Source: Saprospiraceae bacterium (GTDB taxonomy: Bacteria; Bacteroidota; Bacteroidia; Chitinophagales; Saprospiraceae). From it: a stretch of DNA of 64,000 nt. This document shows, piece by piece, positions 1 to 9,915 of this stretch. Position 1 is the first letter of the stretch, and each line of letters opens with the position of its first letter. Location of the stretch: assembly GCA_016710585.1 (NCBI GenBank), contig JADJVN010000004.1, forward strand, positions 34,885-98,884, written 5' to 3'. Position numbers and translations under genes: made by a program. The notes under the pieces were generated by a model. The model saw nothing but the letters and a program-made list of their open reading frames with translations. It ran no database searches and had not been told where the DNA came from.

Positions 1-1802
1 ATCTCATGGCAGAAATCACATGTCCAAAAGTGCTCAATACAAACGATAATTTGGAACTTCCTATAACAATCTTTAATTATAATAAAAATATTTCTTCAGC
101 TGAAGTAGAATTGATCGCTTCACCTAATATTCAAATTTCAGGAAGTAAAAAGCAAACAGTAAGATTTGATGGCCTTACTGAGAAAATCATTTTTGTTCCA
201 GTTATATTAGACAAATTTGCGGGAAAGGCATTTTTAGAAGCTAAGGTTCACTCAGGGAGCAATTCATCTTCCCATAAATTAGAATTTAATATTCTCAATC
301 CTAACCCAACAATAACTGAAGCGAATTCTTTCTGGATAGAACCTAATCAAGAACTCGATCTCCAATTGACACAGGATAAATTTGAGTTACTTGAAAAGCA
401 GAAAATTGAAGTATCCAATGGACTCGCATCAAGTTTTACAAAGTCAATTCAGAATTTAATCAATTACCCTCATGGCTGTCTTGAACAAACCATTTCTGCT
501 GCATTTCCACAATTATATGTCAATAAAATAGTGAATGTGAATGAACTCTCTAATGAAAAGATTCTTGAGAATATTCAAGCAGCTTTTTCAAAATTGAAAA
601 ATTTTCAAAATGGTGATGGTGCATTTTCATATTGGCCAGGCTCTAGATCTGTTGATGAATGGGCATCTGTTTATGCAGGACATTTTTTAGTAGAAGCAAA
701 AAAGAATAGCTACACTGTTCCATCCGGAATGTTAGAATCTTGGTATAAATACAGTAGCTATATGTCCTCTCAGTTTGACAAACTAAAATACAGTTATTCT
801 ATCGAAATTCAATGCTATAGATTGTATGTATTGAGTAAGTATGGAAAGCCAGATTTTGCATCGATGAATAGAATGGCTTCTGTGAGTGGAAAATCATTGG
901 TGGCAACTTGGTTTTTGGCAGGAGCTTATGCTGTTGCAGGGAATAAAGATATTGCTGAAAATTTGGTGGAAAAATTAGGCAAAGATGTGAGTCCATATCG
1001 CGATTCAGAATATACCTATGGTTCCGACTTTCGAGATCATTGTATGATTGCCATGATTCTTGCAGACATGGGCAAGCAATCTGATGCAAGAAGCTTATTG
1101 CAAAAGATTTCAAAAAATTCAAAAATTAATGCAAACTATACCACTCAAGAAAATGTATTTTTCATACTTGCAGTAGAGAAAGTATTTGGTCAAGTAGGCA
1201 ATACCGTTGAAATGAATTATAGCTATTTTGATGGTAAAAAGAGTCAAGATATTAAAACTTCAAAATTTATAATGAATCATGATTTGGATATGAACTTGAA
1301 TAAAACTAAGATTCGAAATAACTCAAAATCAGTTATTCATGTCTCGCTAGTCCAAATAGGAAAGCTTAAATCACAATATACCTCCGAGGTCGCTCAAGGA
1401 ATTTCAATCAAGAATTCAATGACGTATCAGAATGGTAAAGCAATAGATTATAGTCAAGTGAAGCAAGGAGAAGATATAAAATTACAAGTTGAAGTGTATA
1501 ATAATGGAAGTTCTGGAAATATTAAAAATTTAGCTTTGACTACAGTCATACCTCCAGGATTTGAGATTCGGAATGAAAGATTTATTTTTGACCAAGAAAG
1601 TCAAAATTTGGATTTTCAAGATATCAAAGATGATAGGGTCATGAGTTATTTTAATTTGAATACAGGTCAAAAGAAGAATATTGTAATTCAGTTGACTGCA
1701 GCCTATCGAGGTAAATATGAAAAGGCTTCTATAGTGTGTGAAGCAATGTATGATCCAAATATTTTTGCAAGACAATATACAGAGCAGATTGTTATTAGAT
1801 AA
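1..1802 (+). CDS. Alpha-2-macroglobulin family protein, C-terminal part (5' end outside window)
   Basis: This is the C-terminal part of a bacterial alpha-2-macroglobulin, a periplasmic protease-trapping protein. The frame is open back to the first base, so the first visible ATG (position 6) is probably internal. From that ATG, residues 156-163 read HGCLEQTI, so the CxEQ thioester is kept (C158, Q161). It lies in a thioester domain rich in helices (about 125-390), followed by a beta-rich receptor-binding-like end with VIPPGFE around 520. The stop overlaps the start of pbpC by one base (TAATG), so the two are translationally coupled. Enterobacteria also pair a macroglobulin gene (yfhM) with pbpC, where trap and wall-repair enzyme are thought to act together. 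Family identity is firm; the missing N-terminus leaves localisation unseen. Confidence 0.85.
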   Translation, partial: LMAEITCPKVLNTNDNLELPITIFNYNKNISSAEVELIASPNIQISGSKKQTVRFDGLTEKIIFVPVILDKFAGKAFLEAKVHSGSNSSSHKLEFNILNPNPTITEANSFWIEPNQELDLQLTQDKFELLEKQKIEVSNGLASSFTKSIQNLINYPHGCLEQTISAAFPQLYVNKIVNVNELSNEKILENIQAAFSKLKNFQNGDGAFSYWPGSRSVDEWASVYAGHFLVEAKKNSYTVPSGMLESWYKYSSYMSSQFDKLKYSYSIEIQCYRLYVLSKYGKPDFASMNRMASVSGKSLVATWFLAGAYAVAGNKDIAENLVEKLGKDVSPYRDSEYTYGSDFRDHCMIAMILADMGKQSDARSLLQKISKNSKINANYTTQENVFFILAVEKVFGQVGNTVEMNYSYFDGKKSQDIKTSKFIMNHDLDMNLNKTKIRNNSKSVIHVSLVQIGKLKSQYTSEVAQGISIKNSMTYQNGKAIDYSQVKQGEDIKLQVEVYNNGSSGNIKNLALTTVIPPGFEIRNERFIFDQESQNLDFQDIKDDRVMSYFNLNTGQKKNIVIQLTAAYRGKYEKASIVCEAMYDPNIFARQYTEQIVIR

Positions 1803-4138
1803 TGGTTTGGTTTAAGTATGGAACTTATAGTCTATTTATAGCAATATTATTTGCAATATTTAGCACTTATTTTATTTTTCAGAAGGAGGCCTATTCTTAT
1901 GTTGCATTAGATTCAAAGGAAGAGGTACTCATAAGTAAAATTGCGAAAGATGGTCAATGGCGATTTCCGATTTCAAATGTTCCTGATTCAAATTATATTG
2001 CAAGTTTATTAGAATTCGAGGATAAAAGATTTTTTTACCATTTGGGTGTAGATCCTCTAGCAATTCTAAGAGCAATCAAGCAAAATATTGCTAAGTCAAG
2101 AGTAGTAAGCGGAGGAAGTACGATTACAATGCAGTTATCTCGCATGGTTTTGAAACATAAAACTCGAAGTATTTTTGCAAAACTATCTGAAATGATAGTA
2201 GCAATAGGACTTGAGTTTCGATTTTCGAAATCCCAAATCCTTAAATTATATTCTATATATGCATCATATGGCGGTAATATAGTTGGAATCGGAACTGCTA
2301 AATGGAAGTACTTTAATAAATATAATATTCAATTAAGTTTTGCTGAAGCAGCTACACTTGCTGTACTCCCTCATCAGCCTTCATTAATTCATACAAGTAA
2401 AAATAATGATAGGTTATTGCATAAACGAAATAGTCTATTGTTGAGATTAAAAAAGAGTAATTTTATTTCAGATCTTGATTATAAATTAGCTATTCTTGAA
2501 CCTTTGCCTATACAAAAAAACAATTTAAGTAGAGCTTCTACACATGCTTTAGATTACTTAATTAAGACATATCCTGATCGTTATATATTTCATACTACTA
2601 TCGACCCACAGATATTACGTATGGCATCTCAGATTTTATACCTTAACCACAATCAATTTAAAGAAAATCTTATTTCAAATGCCGCTTGTTTGGTCGTGGA
2701 AAATTCATCTCAAAAAGTTCTAGCTTATATTGGAAATATACTTGATAGCACCAATCGCAATGATGCCTTTGTAGATATGATACATGCACCTCGAAGTTCT
2801 GGTAGTATTCTTAAGCCATTATTGATAAGTTCAATGATAGACAAGGGATTGATTTCTGATGCTTCGATAGTTGCAGATATTCCTATTCAAATCAATGGAT
2901 TTATTCCTGAAAATTTTGATCGCAGTTTTTCAGGATATGCTTCAGTGAGAAATATATTAAAACATTCTTTAAATGTTCCTAGTGTGAAGTTATTGCAACA
3001 ATATGGGGTAGAGCCTTTTTATCGAGATCTAAAATCACTGGGCTTTAATACTTTGTTTCGCAATGCGGAGGACTATGGATTGAGTTTGATATTGGGCGGT
3101 GCAGAAATAACCATCTGGGATTTGGCGACTGTTTATTCAAACCTAGCTAATATTCATCAGACTAATTTTAATTCTGTCGTTGACCATAAGAATTCTGTGT
3201 TGCAACAATTAAAAATGACAAAGGAAGATAGTTTATCAATTAAAGAAACCAAACTATTAAATTTGTCAATAGCGAGTATTGGAAAAATGTTTTCTCTTAT
3301 GCGGAATCCATACTCATTTTCACCAGGTGAAATAGAGCATCATAATTCTAATATTGCATGGAAGACTGGTACATCTTTTGGGTTTAAAGATGCTTGGTGT
3401 ATTACTATTTCTCCTAAATATACGGTCGTCGTCTGGGTTGGGAATTCCAGTGGATTGTCTCGACCAGGAATTATTGGTTTACATACCGCTGCTCCGATCG
3501 CCCATGCTATAATGGAGAGATTGAATGATAATTCTGTTTGGCTAGAGAGTTTTAATCTAATGAAGCCTATGCTCTTATGTAGGGAAAGTGGTTTTTTGGC
3601 TAGTGAATTCTGTAATGAAGTAGACACGACTCTGCAATGTCCATCTGCTTCACATTTGGAAATTTGTAAGTATCATAAATTGTTGGCTGTTGACTCAAAT
3701 GGTACTTATCAAGTTAATCGATTTTGTGAAAATAATTTTAAACTTCAATCTTATTTTATTCTTCCTCCAATTATGGAATTTTATTATAAGACACATCATT
3801 CAAATTATATTTCAGCACCACAACTGAGAAAAGATTGTTTGGATGAAGGTCAATTGCAAAGTGATAATGTTGATATTATTTATCCAACACACCTTTCAAT
3901 AATAAAAATTACTAAGGATATCGACGCGGAAGAAAATCAACTTATTTTTAAGGCTGTTCAAAAGCGTGAAAGCGCATTGGAATCATGCAGTTTACATTGG
4001 TTTATTGATAGTGATTATTTAGGTGTGACATGCAATGATCATACTATGAAATGTAAACCTAATGTAGGAAAACATAAACTTTTGGTGACCAATGATTTTG
4101 GAGAAAGTAAAACGATTTCTTTTGAGATACTGAAGTAA
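1802..4138 (+). CDS. pbpC: Penicillin-binding protein 1C (bifunctional transglycosylase/transpeptidase)
   Basis: A peptidoglycan synthase of 778 residues with an N-terminal membrane anchor (about 8-26). The GT51 glycosyltransferase domain follows, with catalytic Glu73 in EDKRF and the SGGSTITMQ motif at 103-111. The transpeptidase domain has all three penicillin-binding motifs: S335-x-x-K338 (SILK), S389-L-N and K521-T-G. The last 170 residues form a beta-rich, cysteine-containing tail like the BiPBP_C domain of PBP1C proteins. The start codon overlaps the stop of the upstream macroglobulin gene, so both are one transcription and translation unit. It converges on the nuclease gene with only two bases between the stops and no clear terminator. 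Length and motif order match PBP1C. Confidence 0.92.
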   Translation: MVWFKYGTYSLFIAILFAIFSTYFIFQKEAYSYVALDSKEEVLISKIAKDGQWRFPISNVPDSNYIASLLEFEDKRFFYHLGVDPLAILRAIKQNIAKSRVVSGGSTITMQLSRMVLKHKTRSIFAKLSEMIVAIGLEFRFSKSQILKLYSIYASYGGNIVGIGTAKWKYFNKYNIQLSFAEAATLAVLPHQPSLIHTSKNNDRLLHKRNSLLLRLKKSNFISDLDYKLAILEPLPIQKNNLSRASTHALDYLIKTYPDRYIFHTTIDPQILRMASQILYLNHNQFKENLISNAACLVVENSSQKVLAYIGNILDSTNRNDAFVDMIHAPRSSGSILKPLLISSMIDKGLISDASIVADIPIQINGFIPENFDRSFSGYASVRNILKHSLNVPSVKLLQQYGVEPFYRDLKSLGFNTLFRNAEDYGLSLILGGAEITIWDLATVYSNLANIHQTNFNSVVDHKNSVLQQLKMTKEDSLSIKETKLLNLSIASIGKMFSLMRNPYSFSPGEIEHHNSNIAWKTGTSFGFKDAWCITISPKYTVVVWVGNSSGLSRPGIIGLHTAAPIAHAIMERLNDNSVWLESFNLMKPMLLCRESGFLASEFCNEVDTTLQCPSASHLEICKYHKLLAVDSNGTYQVNRFCENNFKLQSYFILPPIMEFYYKTHHSNYISAPQLRKDCLDEGQLQSDNVDIIYPTHLSIIKITKDIDAEENQLIFKAVQKRESALESCSLHWFIDSDYLGVTCNDHTMKCKPNVGKHKLLVTNDFGESKTISFEILK

Positions 4139-4140
4139 AA

Positions 4141-5547
4141 TTAATTTTCAGAGGAGAAGTAATAACATTTAGTTTTTGGATTATTTTTTAAATGATTTCG
4201 GATTATTGAATTACTCACAACAGATGGCTTAAAAACTTCTAAAATTTCTTCTATCTCTTCGATATTTCTTAACGATTGCGCTTCATTCAAATATCCAATA
4301 CCTCTGCAGAATCCATTTTTAACCATTACACAGGATTTTTCTTCGGGATTTCTTCCTTTGTCAATTAGGATAAAATTTTTTGTGAATAAAGTATTGTTTT
4401 CAGCAATCATATTGAGAAATCTTTCATTATAATCTTCAGTAGATTCAATATTCTCGCATATTCCATGACAATGTAAATTCAATCTTTCAGGGCAGATTTT
4501 ATAATTATTATTTTTGGCTTGGTTTACACTATTGCACAATTGATACTTCTCTATTAAGAATGAAATCATTGATTTTGCATTATTCTTGGATGAAGTGAAT
4601 CGTATGATTTGTTCTTGATCAGCTTTAAATTCATCTATATGTTCTTGCTTGAGTTGAAATATACCATTGCTATTCATACTATAATAGAGGCATATAGACT
4701 CTCTTTTATTTCTTTGAGCGATATTAATTTCAGGACTAAATTCTTTTATATATTTTGATTCTAATAATGATGCCATGAGTTCACTTCCAGTTAATTCATA
4801 ATCGATGTCAAATACTAAATTTTGCATTTTATTAGATTTGGCATCGGATTGCATAAAATGCTGTTGTATTCTTGAATAAATGTTTTTACTTTTACCAATA
4901 TAGACTGGAACGCCATCTTGATTTCTCATAAAATAGACGCCACATTTTTCTGGGAGATTTTCTATAACAGAAATCTCTATATTGGGTGGAAATTTAATAT
5001 CTTTAAGCAATGATTTGATAGCAGGTTCATTAGTAGAATAATCTATCTTTATGTCCAATATTTTTTTTAATAAAATGGATGAAGCATAAGCATCGTCCAA
5101 TGCGCGATGCCGATTCTCTACATCGATATTGAAATATTGTATGAGATTGCCAAGACTATAAGAATGTAAGCCTTTGAAATTTCTTTTTGAAAGTTGTAAA
5201 GTACATAATTTTTTGCGTTGAAATTTGTATCCTAGTTGTTCAAATTCATTTTGGATGAATCCATAATCAAAATGGACATTATGTGCTACAAAAATGCAAT
5301 CTTCTGTCAATTCAATGATCTCTTTTGCTATTTCAAAAAAATGAGGTGCCGATTCCACCATTTGATTTGATATTCCAGTGATTCTGGTTATTTCTAGTGG
5401 AATGCTACGCTCTGGATTGACTAAGCTTGAATATCTTTTTATTTCTACATCATTTTCAAGAATTATTATTGCAATTTCTATAATTTTGTCCCGTTGGAAC
5501 AATGTTCCTGTTGTTTCAATATCTATTACTGCATATTTATAATTCAT
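4141..5547 (-). CDS. DEDDh exonuclease fused to GIY-YIG endonuclease (epsilon/UvrC-like)
   Basis: A 468-residue nuclease with two domains. Residues 1-165 form a DnaQ-like 3'-5' exonuclease with all DEDDh ligands: D9 and E11 (DIETTG), D94, H147 and D151. Residues 198-280 form a GIY-YIG nuclease like the N-terminal half of UvrC or Cho, with GVY at 203-205, YIG at 216-218 and Arg226. The remaining 190 residues, with several cysteines, have no domain I can name. Such DEDDh/GIY-YIG proteins are known in several phyla and are usually annotated as exonuclease or polymerase III epsilon-like; a DNA repair role is inferred. The start codon overlaps that of the divergent NamZ-like gene (CATG at 5545-5548), so any promoter must lie inside the neighbour. 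Confidence 0.85.
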   Translation of the reverse strand: MNYKYAVIDIETTGTLFQRDKIIEIAIIILENDVEIKRYSSLVNPERSIPLEITRITGISNQMVESAPHFFEIAKEIIELTEDCIFVAHNVHFDYGFIQNEFEQLGYKFQRKKLCTLQLSKRNFKGLHSYSLGNLIQYFNIDVENRHRALDDAYASSILLKKILDIKIDYSTNEPAIKSLLKDIKFPPNIEISVIENLPEKCGVYFMRNQDGVPVYIGKSKNIYSRIQQHFMQSDAKSNKMQNLVFDIDYELTGSELMASLLESKYIKEFSPEINIAQRNKRESICLYYSMNSNGIFQLKQEHIDEFKADQEQIIRFTSSKNNAKSMISFLIEKYQLCNSVNQAKNNNYKICPERLNLHCHGICENIESTEDYNERFLNMIAENNTLFTKNFILIDKGRNPEEKSCVMVKNGFCRGIGYLNEAQSLRNIEEIEEILEVFKPSVVSNSIIRNHLKNNPKTKCYYFSSEN

Positions 5548-6769
5548 GATTATATTAAACCAAGTCTATTTTTTATTTTTTTTTATTTTGATATCCTGTA
5601 GTGACTCTATTGTAAAAACAAAACATGGTTCACCCACTTCTAGTTCAGTTCAAGTCGCTGCAAATGTAATGCCTGGTGCTAATAATATTTCAGAATATAT
5701 TGAAAAACTAAAAGAAAAAAACGTCGCTCTAGTCGTCAATCAAACTTCAGTGGTGTCTGGTGTTCATCTATTAGATACGCTGCTTTCGCTCAATGTCAAA
5801 GTAAAATGTGCTTTCGTTCCAGAGCATGGATTTAGAGGAGAGAAGTCCGCAGGGGAATCGATTAAAGACCAAAAAGATTCAAAAACTAACATTGCATTAA
5901 TCTCCTTGTACGGAAATAAGAAGAAGCCTACAAAGGATGATTTGGCTGGAATAGATTTGATTGTTTTTGATATACAAGATGTTGGGGTTCGTTTTTTTAC
6001 TTACATTTCTACATTGCATTATATCATGGAGGTTTGCGCTGAGCATCATATTGAGCTTTTAGTTTTAGATCGCCCCAATCCCAATGCACATTATATTGAT
6101 GGCCCAGTTTTAAAACCTGCTTTTCAGTCTTTTGTAGGGATGCATCAGATTCCAGTTGTGTATGGTATGACGATAGGAGAATTGGCTAAAATGATAAAAG
6201 GGGAGCGCTGGATTAAGTTTTCGGATTCACTTGATATGCAGATTATTCCATGCCAGAATTATACACACCAAACTAAAGTAAAACTGACTATTAAACCTTC
6301 TCCAAATTTACCAAATGAAAAGGCTATTTTATTATATCCATCACTTTGTTTTTTTGAGGGGACAGAGATTAGTTTGGGACGTGGTACAGATGCGCCATTC
6401 CAGATTTATGGTCATCCAGATTTTGAATTGTTTGATACAACATTTACACCTATCGACAGGGCAGGAGCATTGAATCCTCCTCAAGAAGGAAAGCTATGTA
6501 AAGGGTTTAGTTTGCAAAAATTGGAAGCAGAATTTATTAGGGAATCACCTGCAATCCAACTATCATTTTTGCTCAATAGCTATAAGCAATATCCACAAAA
6601 ATCAAACTTTTTTTTAGCTAATAAATTTTTTGATAAACTTGCCGGTACAGATGAATTGCGAATGCAAATTATAAATGGAACCTCGGAATCATCGATAAGA
6701 AAATCTTGGAAAAAAGATCTGGATTATTTTAAATCAATCAGAAAAAAATATTTGTTGTATGCGGATTGA
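5546..6769 (+). CDS. namZ: NamZ-like exo-beta-N-acetylmuramidase (DUF1343), lipoprotein
   Basis: A DUF1343 protein of 407 residues. The family founder, NamZ of Bacillus subtilis, removes terminal N-acetylmuramic acid from peptidoglycan fragments. Typical family stretches are VNQTSV, FVPEHGFRGE, FDIQDVGVRFFTY, LDRPNPN and LGRGTDAPFQ. A hydrophobic leader ends in a lipobox-like ILISC, so Cys18 should be lipidated and the enzyme membrane-anchored. The leader has no Lys or Arg before its hydrophobic core, which is odd for a signal peptide and makes the start slightly uncertain. No other ATG lies in frame before the core. The start overlaps that of the divergent nuclease gene by two bases. With pbpC nearby it suggests wall turnover, but the two are not in one operon. 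Confidence 0.85.
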   Translation: MIILNQVYFLFFFILISCSDSIVKTKHGSPTSSSVQVAANVMPGANNISEYIEKLKEKNVALVVNQTSVVSGVHLLDTLLSLNVKVKCAFVPEHGFRGEKSAGESIKDQKDSKTNIALISLYGNKKKPTKDDLAGIDLIVFDIQDVGVRFFTYISTLHYIMEVCAEHHIELLVLDRPNPNAHYIDGPVLKPAFQSFVGMHQIPVVYGMTIGELAKMIKGERWIKFSDSLDMQIIPCQNYTHQTKVKLTIKPSPNLPNEKAILLYPSLCFFEGTEISLGRGTDAPFQIYGHPDFELFDTTFTPIDRAGALNPPQEGKLCKGFSLQKLEAEFIRESPAIQLSFLLNSYKQYPQKSNFFLANKFFDKLAGTDELRMQIINGTSESSIRKSWKKDLDYFKSIRKKYLLYAD

Positions 6770-6782
6770 ATTCTAATTTCAA

Positions 6783-6812
6783 TTTGTGTGTGCAATCAAA
6801 TATTTATCTTTG
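6783..6812 (+). promoter_or_regulatory. Bacteroidota-type promoter (TTTG-N18-TATCTTTG)
   Basis: A perfect TTTG (-33) at 6783-6786 and a perfect TAnnTTTG (-7) at 6805-6812 are separated by 18 bases, matching the consensus of the Bacteroidota housekeeping sigma factor. It would give a leader of about 130 bases before the ATG at 6952. The call rests on sequence alone. Confidence 0.5.
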
Positions 6813-6951
6813 TTAGTATATTTTAGGGTAAATCTTGGATAGAAATTTGTTACATTTTAGTTGGAACATTGATATAAATGTTGAAATGTGTTAAAATTCC
6901 GATTATTTTTTTAAATTTGTAAATAAATAAATGAAAATTTAAGTTCAAATT

Positions 6952-8740
6952 ATGACTAACATTCCCTACAAGCAAATTGCATTAAATCATATTATAATAT
7001 ATTTTTTTTTAATTTTCATCCCTGATTCAAATTGTCAAAAATATGATTTCAATTGGTTTGTAGGATATGAGTATTTTCCTAATAAACCATTGGATACCAG
7101 CGAAAGTGTGAATGCCATTACATTTAATACACTTGATGGGAATATAAAACTTCAGTACGAATATAAAAGCACACTTGATTTTATAAAATATGGTTGTAAT
7201 ATTTCCGATGCAGATGGGAATTATTTGTTTTCATGGGATGGTAAGAAGCTGGAAGATAATCAGTATAAAATAGTCAAACGGTCGAATGAGATATGTCCAG
7301 ATTATTATTGTGAAGCCATGTCAATGGGTTCATTTATTCTGCCAAACCCAGTATACGATGACCTCTATCATTTGATCACGACTCATGTGTCTATATGTGG
7401 GGACTCAATTGTAATGTTAAAAATAGATCAATTGAATGATGCTCGGATTAGATTGAATAAGGATAAGTCCATAGCTATTGAAGATCCATTTGTACCAATT
7501 ATTAAAGAAGGAAATATGGATTGGGGTAAATCTACCGCCTGTCGTCATGCTAATGGTCGAGACTATTGGATTTTGAATCCATCAAAGAATAGTAATTCTT
7601 ATTATACAAGTTTAATTGTAAGAGGAATTACTTTTAGTTTTGCAATAATTTATCAATGAAAAATTGCATGGTTTAGGCTATTCATGTTTTTCTCCAAATG
7701 GCGAATATTATTGTCATACAAATACATTTAACCATATAGATTCAAATGGAGGTTATCTGTATTTTTATCATTTTGACAGGAGTACTGGATTACTATCTAA
7801 TCAAGAGATTCATTTTACAGATCGAGAGCCTGATAGTTATACTTATGGTGTTTGCTTTTCACCGGATAGTCGATTTTTATATATGAGTTCATCACATGTA
7901 TTATACCAATATCCTATCGAGAATGGGAAATTAGGTACTAGAATAGAGATCGCAAGGTATGACGGATTTCAATCACCTGTTTTTGATACTTTTGTTGCGC
8001 CGACTTTTTTTGGACAGATCAATCATGGGCCTGATGGAAAGCTTTATGTAAATGCGTCTGGAATTCAAAAGCGTCATATCCATACGATACACAAGCCAAA
8101 TGAAAGGGGAAGTGCCTGTGATTTTCGTCAACATGATTTTCAGCTGTATTCAGTGATGGTGAATTTTCCTCATTTTCCACACTATCGTTTGGGACCTATT
8201 GATGGAAGTATCTGTGATACTCTTGGTATTGATAATGTGCCTTGGTGTCACTGGAGATATAATCAAGATACAGCGAAACCTTTTCGTATTTTATTTACAG
8301 ATCTAAGTGCATATGAGGTCAAGAAATGGAGATGGGATTTTGGAGATGGAACTCAAAGCGATGAAATAAATCCAATTCATGATTTTTCAAAAAAAGGAAG
8401 CTATAAAGTATGTCTTATCGTGAGCAATGAGTATGGCAGTGATACACTTTGTCGCATACTCAATCTAGGGGTAACAAGTTCAGAAGAAATCAATGATGCT
8501 TCTATCAAGTTTTATCCAAACCCAGTCCATGATCATCTTATCCTAGACTTAGAGAGATATATACCAATGGATGGTGAGCTTGAAGTATTTGATTTATTTG
8601 GCGTGAGGCAGTGTCGACAGAAATTAAATCAAGGTCAACAAGAAATTCAAATTAGTTCCTTGGAAGAAGGGATTTATCTTTTCATCATAAAAGAAAATGG
8701 TAGAATAATTTATCAGCAAAAAATACTTAAAGTGTTATAG
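6952..8740 (+). pseudogene. Secreted PKD-domain protein with T9SS sorting domain, broken by a +1 frameshift
   Basis: Two reading frames form one gene of about 595 codons. Frame one (6952-7659) starts with a hydrophobic leader and ends in TGA after STACRHANGRDYW, a stretch typical of propeller-like Saprospiraceae secreted proteins. The second frame (open from 7649, listed start TTG at 7664) continues with FSPNGEY, SFSPDSRF-like blades and HGPDGKLYV. A PKD domain (WRWDFGDGT) and a type A sorting domain (FYPNPVHDHL to the end) follow. Removing one base between 7646 and 7657 joins the frames. The sorting domain implies export by the type IX system and attachment to the surface. The carried ligand or substrate is unknown. 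As it stands, the first part would be secreted without its sorting signal. Confidence 0.75.
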
Positions 8741-8858
8741 GATATTATTACAATTGCAATAAATAATATAAAAAGACTGAGCTACTTTTTAATGCTTTAT
8801 TCCTTTGAGAAATAAAACTCATTTTTGATAGAGGTAATTAAATTTTATATGATGAATG

Positions 8859-9854
8859 CTATTTTAATTGATTCACCTTTCCTTCAATTTTTATTTTCAC
8901 CACGCCGCATTCTTTTTTAGGAGCTGCTGGATTTGCTTCAAATTTCCATTCTTTGACCAATTCCATTGCCTTTTTTACAAAAGGAATATCCCTTGTGCTA
9001 GATTGTTTAAAATTGAATTTTCTATAAGTTACATTTCCAGATCTATCGATACAGATATCAAAAGCCACCATTTGTAGTTTCTCTCCAGCCAAGACTCGCA
9101 TATTATTGTTGGCTATTCTTTTTCTTTGTAGTGGTCCTGTTGATTCAAAATCTACACCAACACCATCTCCAGTTCCAGAGCCAGTTCCTGCGCCTGTACC
9201 ACCACCAGTGCCACCACCGCCTCCTGTACCTGCACCACCGCCTGATCCAGCGCCTGATCCATTGTTTGAATCTCCAGCGCCTGTGCCTGATCCAGAGCCT
9301 GTACCAGTGCCTCCAGATCCAGGTGTATCATTATCTCCTGATGAAGTACTTGTTGTTGTAGATGTAGGTTGGCTTGGTGTTGTTTCAGTTTTAGGAGCAG
9401 TCACCACTTCAGGTGCTGGTTTTGCTGGAATATTCACCACTGGAGGTGATGGAAGTTTTACCACATCTGGTTCAGTGCTAGTCACCACAGGTTTTGGAGC
9501 TGTTGGGGTAGGTATTTTTTCTACTGGGACTTCTTCTACTTTCTCTTCCGCCACGGGTTCTGGTTCAGGTTGAGGAGTTTGGTCTTGATTTCCTTGTGAT
9601 CCGCCTTCTAGATCTTCAAATCCTTCAGCGCCTTTGCTACCACCTGCATTTTCATAAGCGATGATTTTTTCTTCTGGGATAAAGTCTATCAAACTTAAAT
9701 ATGGCGGCAAATCTGGATCTTCCGGAATCTTAATATCAAATCTAAAAAAGAAAATTAATAAAAACAACAATAACACGATCGAAACTGATGTGACAAAAGC
9801 CTTAAAGCTATTCTTTTGTTCTGTTTTATGATAACTGAATGCAAGTGCGTTCAT
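8859..9854 (-). CDS. TonB-like energy transducer with glycine-rich linker
   Basis: A 331-residue protein with a cytoplasmic N-terminus and one membrane helix at about 20-38. A periplasmic linker rich in Pro, Glu, Thr and Val (about 90-165) leads to a low-complexity Gly/Thr/Ser tract (about 172-228). The last 90 residues form a small alpha/beta domain, with DRSGNVTYRKF and VKEWKFEANP, that resembles the C-terminal domain of Bacteroidota TonB proteins. Those proteins pass proton-motive energy from ExbB/ExbD to outer-membrane receptors. No exbB or exbD lies in the window, so it is an orphan or works with distant partners. The glycine tract is repetitive at DNA level, which makes its exact length liable to slippage or assembly error. 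Confidence 0.7.
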   Translation of the reverse strand: MNALAFSYHKTEQKNSFKAFVTSVSIVLLLFLLIFFFRFDIKIPEDPDLPPYLSLIDFIPEEKIIAYENAGGSKGAEGFEDLEGGSQGNQDQTPQPEPEPVAEEKVEEVPVEKIPTPTAPKPVVTSTEPDVVKLPSPPVVNIPAKPAPEVVTAPKTETTPSQPTSTTTSTSSGDNDTPGSGGTGTGSGSGTGAGDSNNGSGAGSGGGAGTGGGGGTGGGTGAGTGSGTGDGVGVDFESTGPLQRKRIANNNMRVLAGEKLQMVAFDICIDRSGNVTYRKFNFKQSSTRDIPFVKKAMELVKEWKFEANPAAPKKECGVVKIKIEGKVNQLK

Positions 9855-9915
9855 ATTAAAATTTTATTTTTTGACTCTAATTTTATTCTTATGTTTAAAA
9901 TAATCTGCTTACAAA

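Noticed and set aside
9106..9573. Open proline-rich frame on the plus strand (155 codons)
   Set aside because: It is the mirror of the glycine-rich tract of the TonB-like gene; its composition is forced by that repeat and it has no start context or family likeness.
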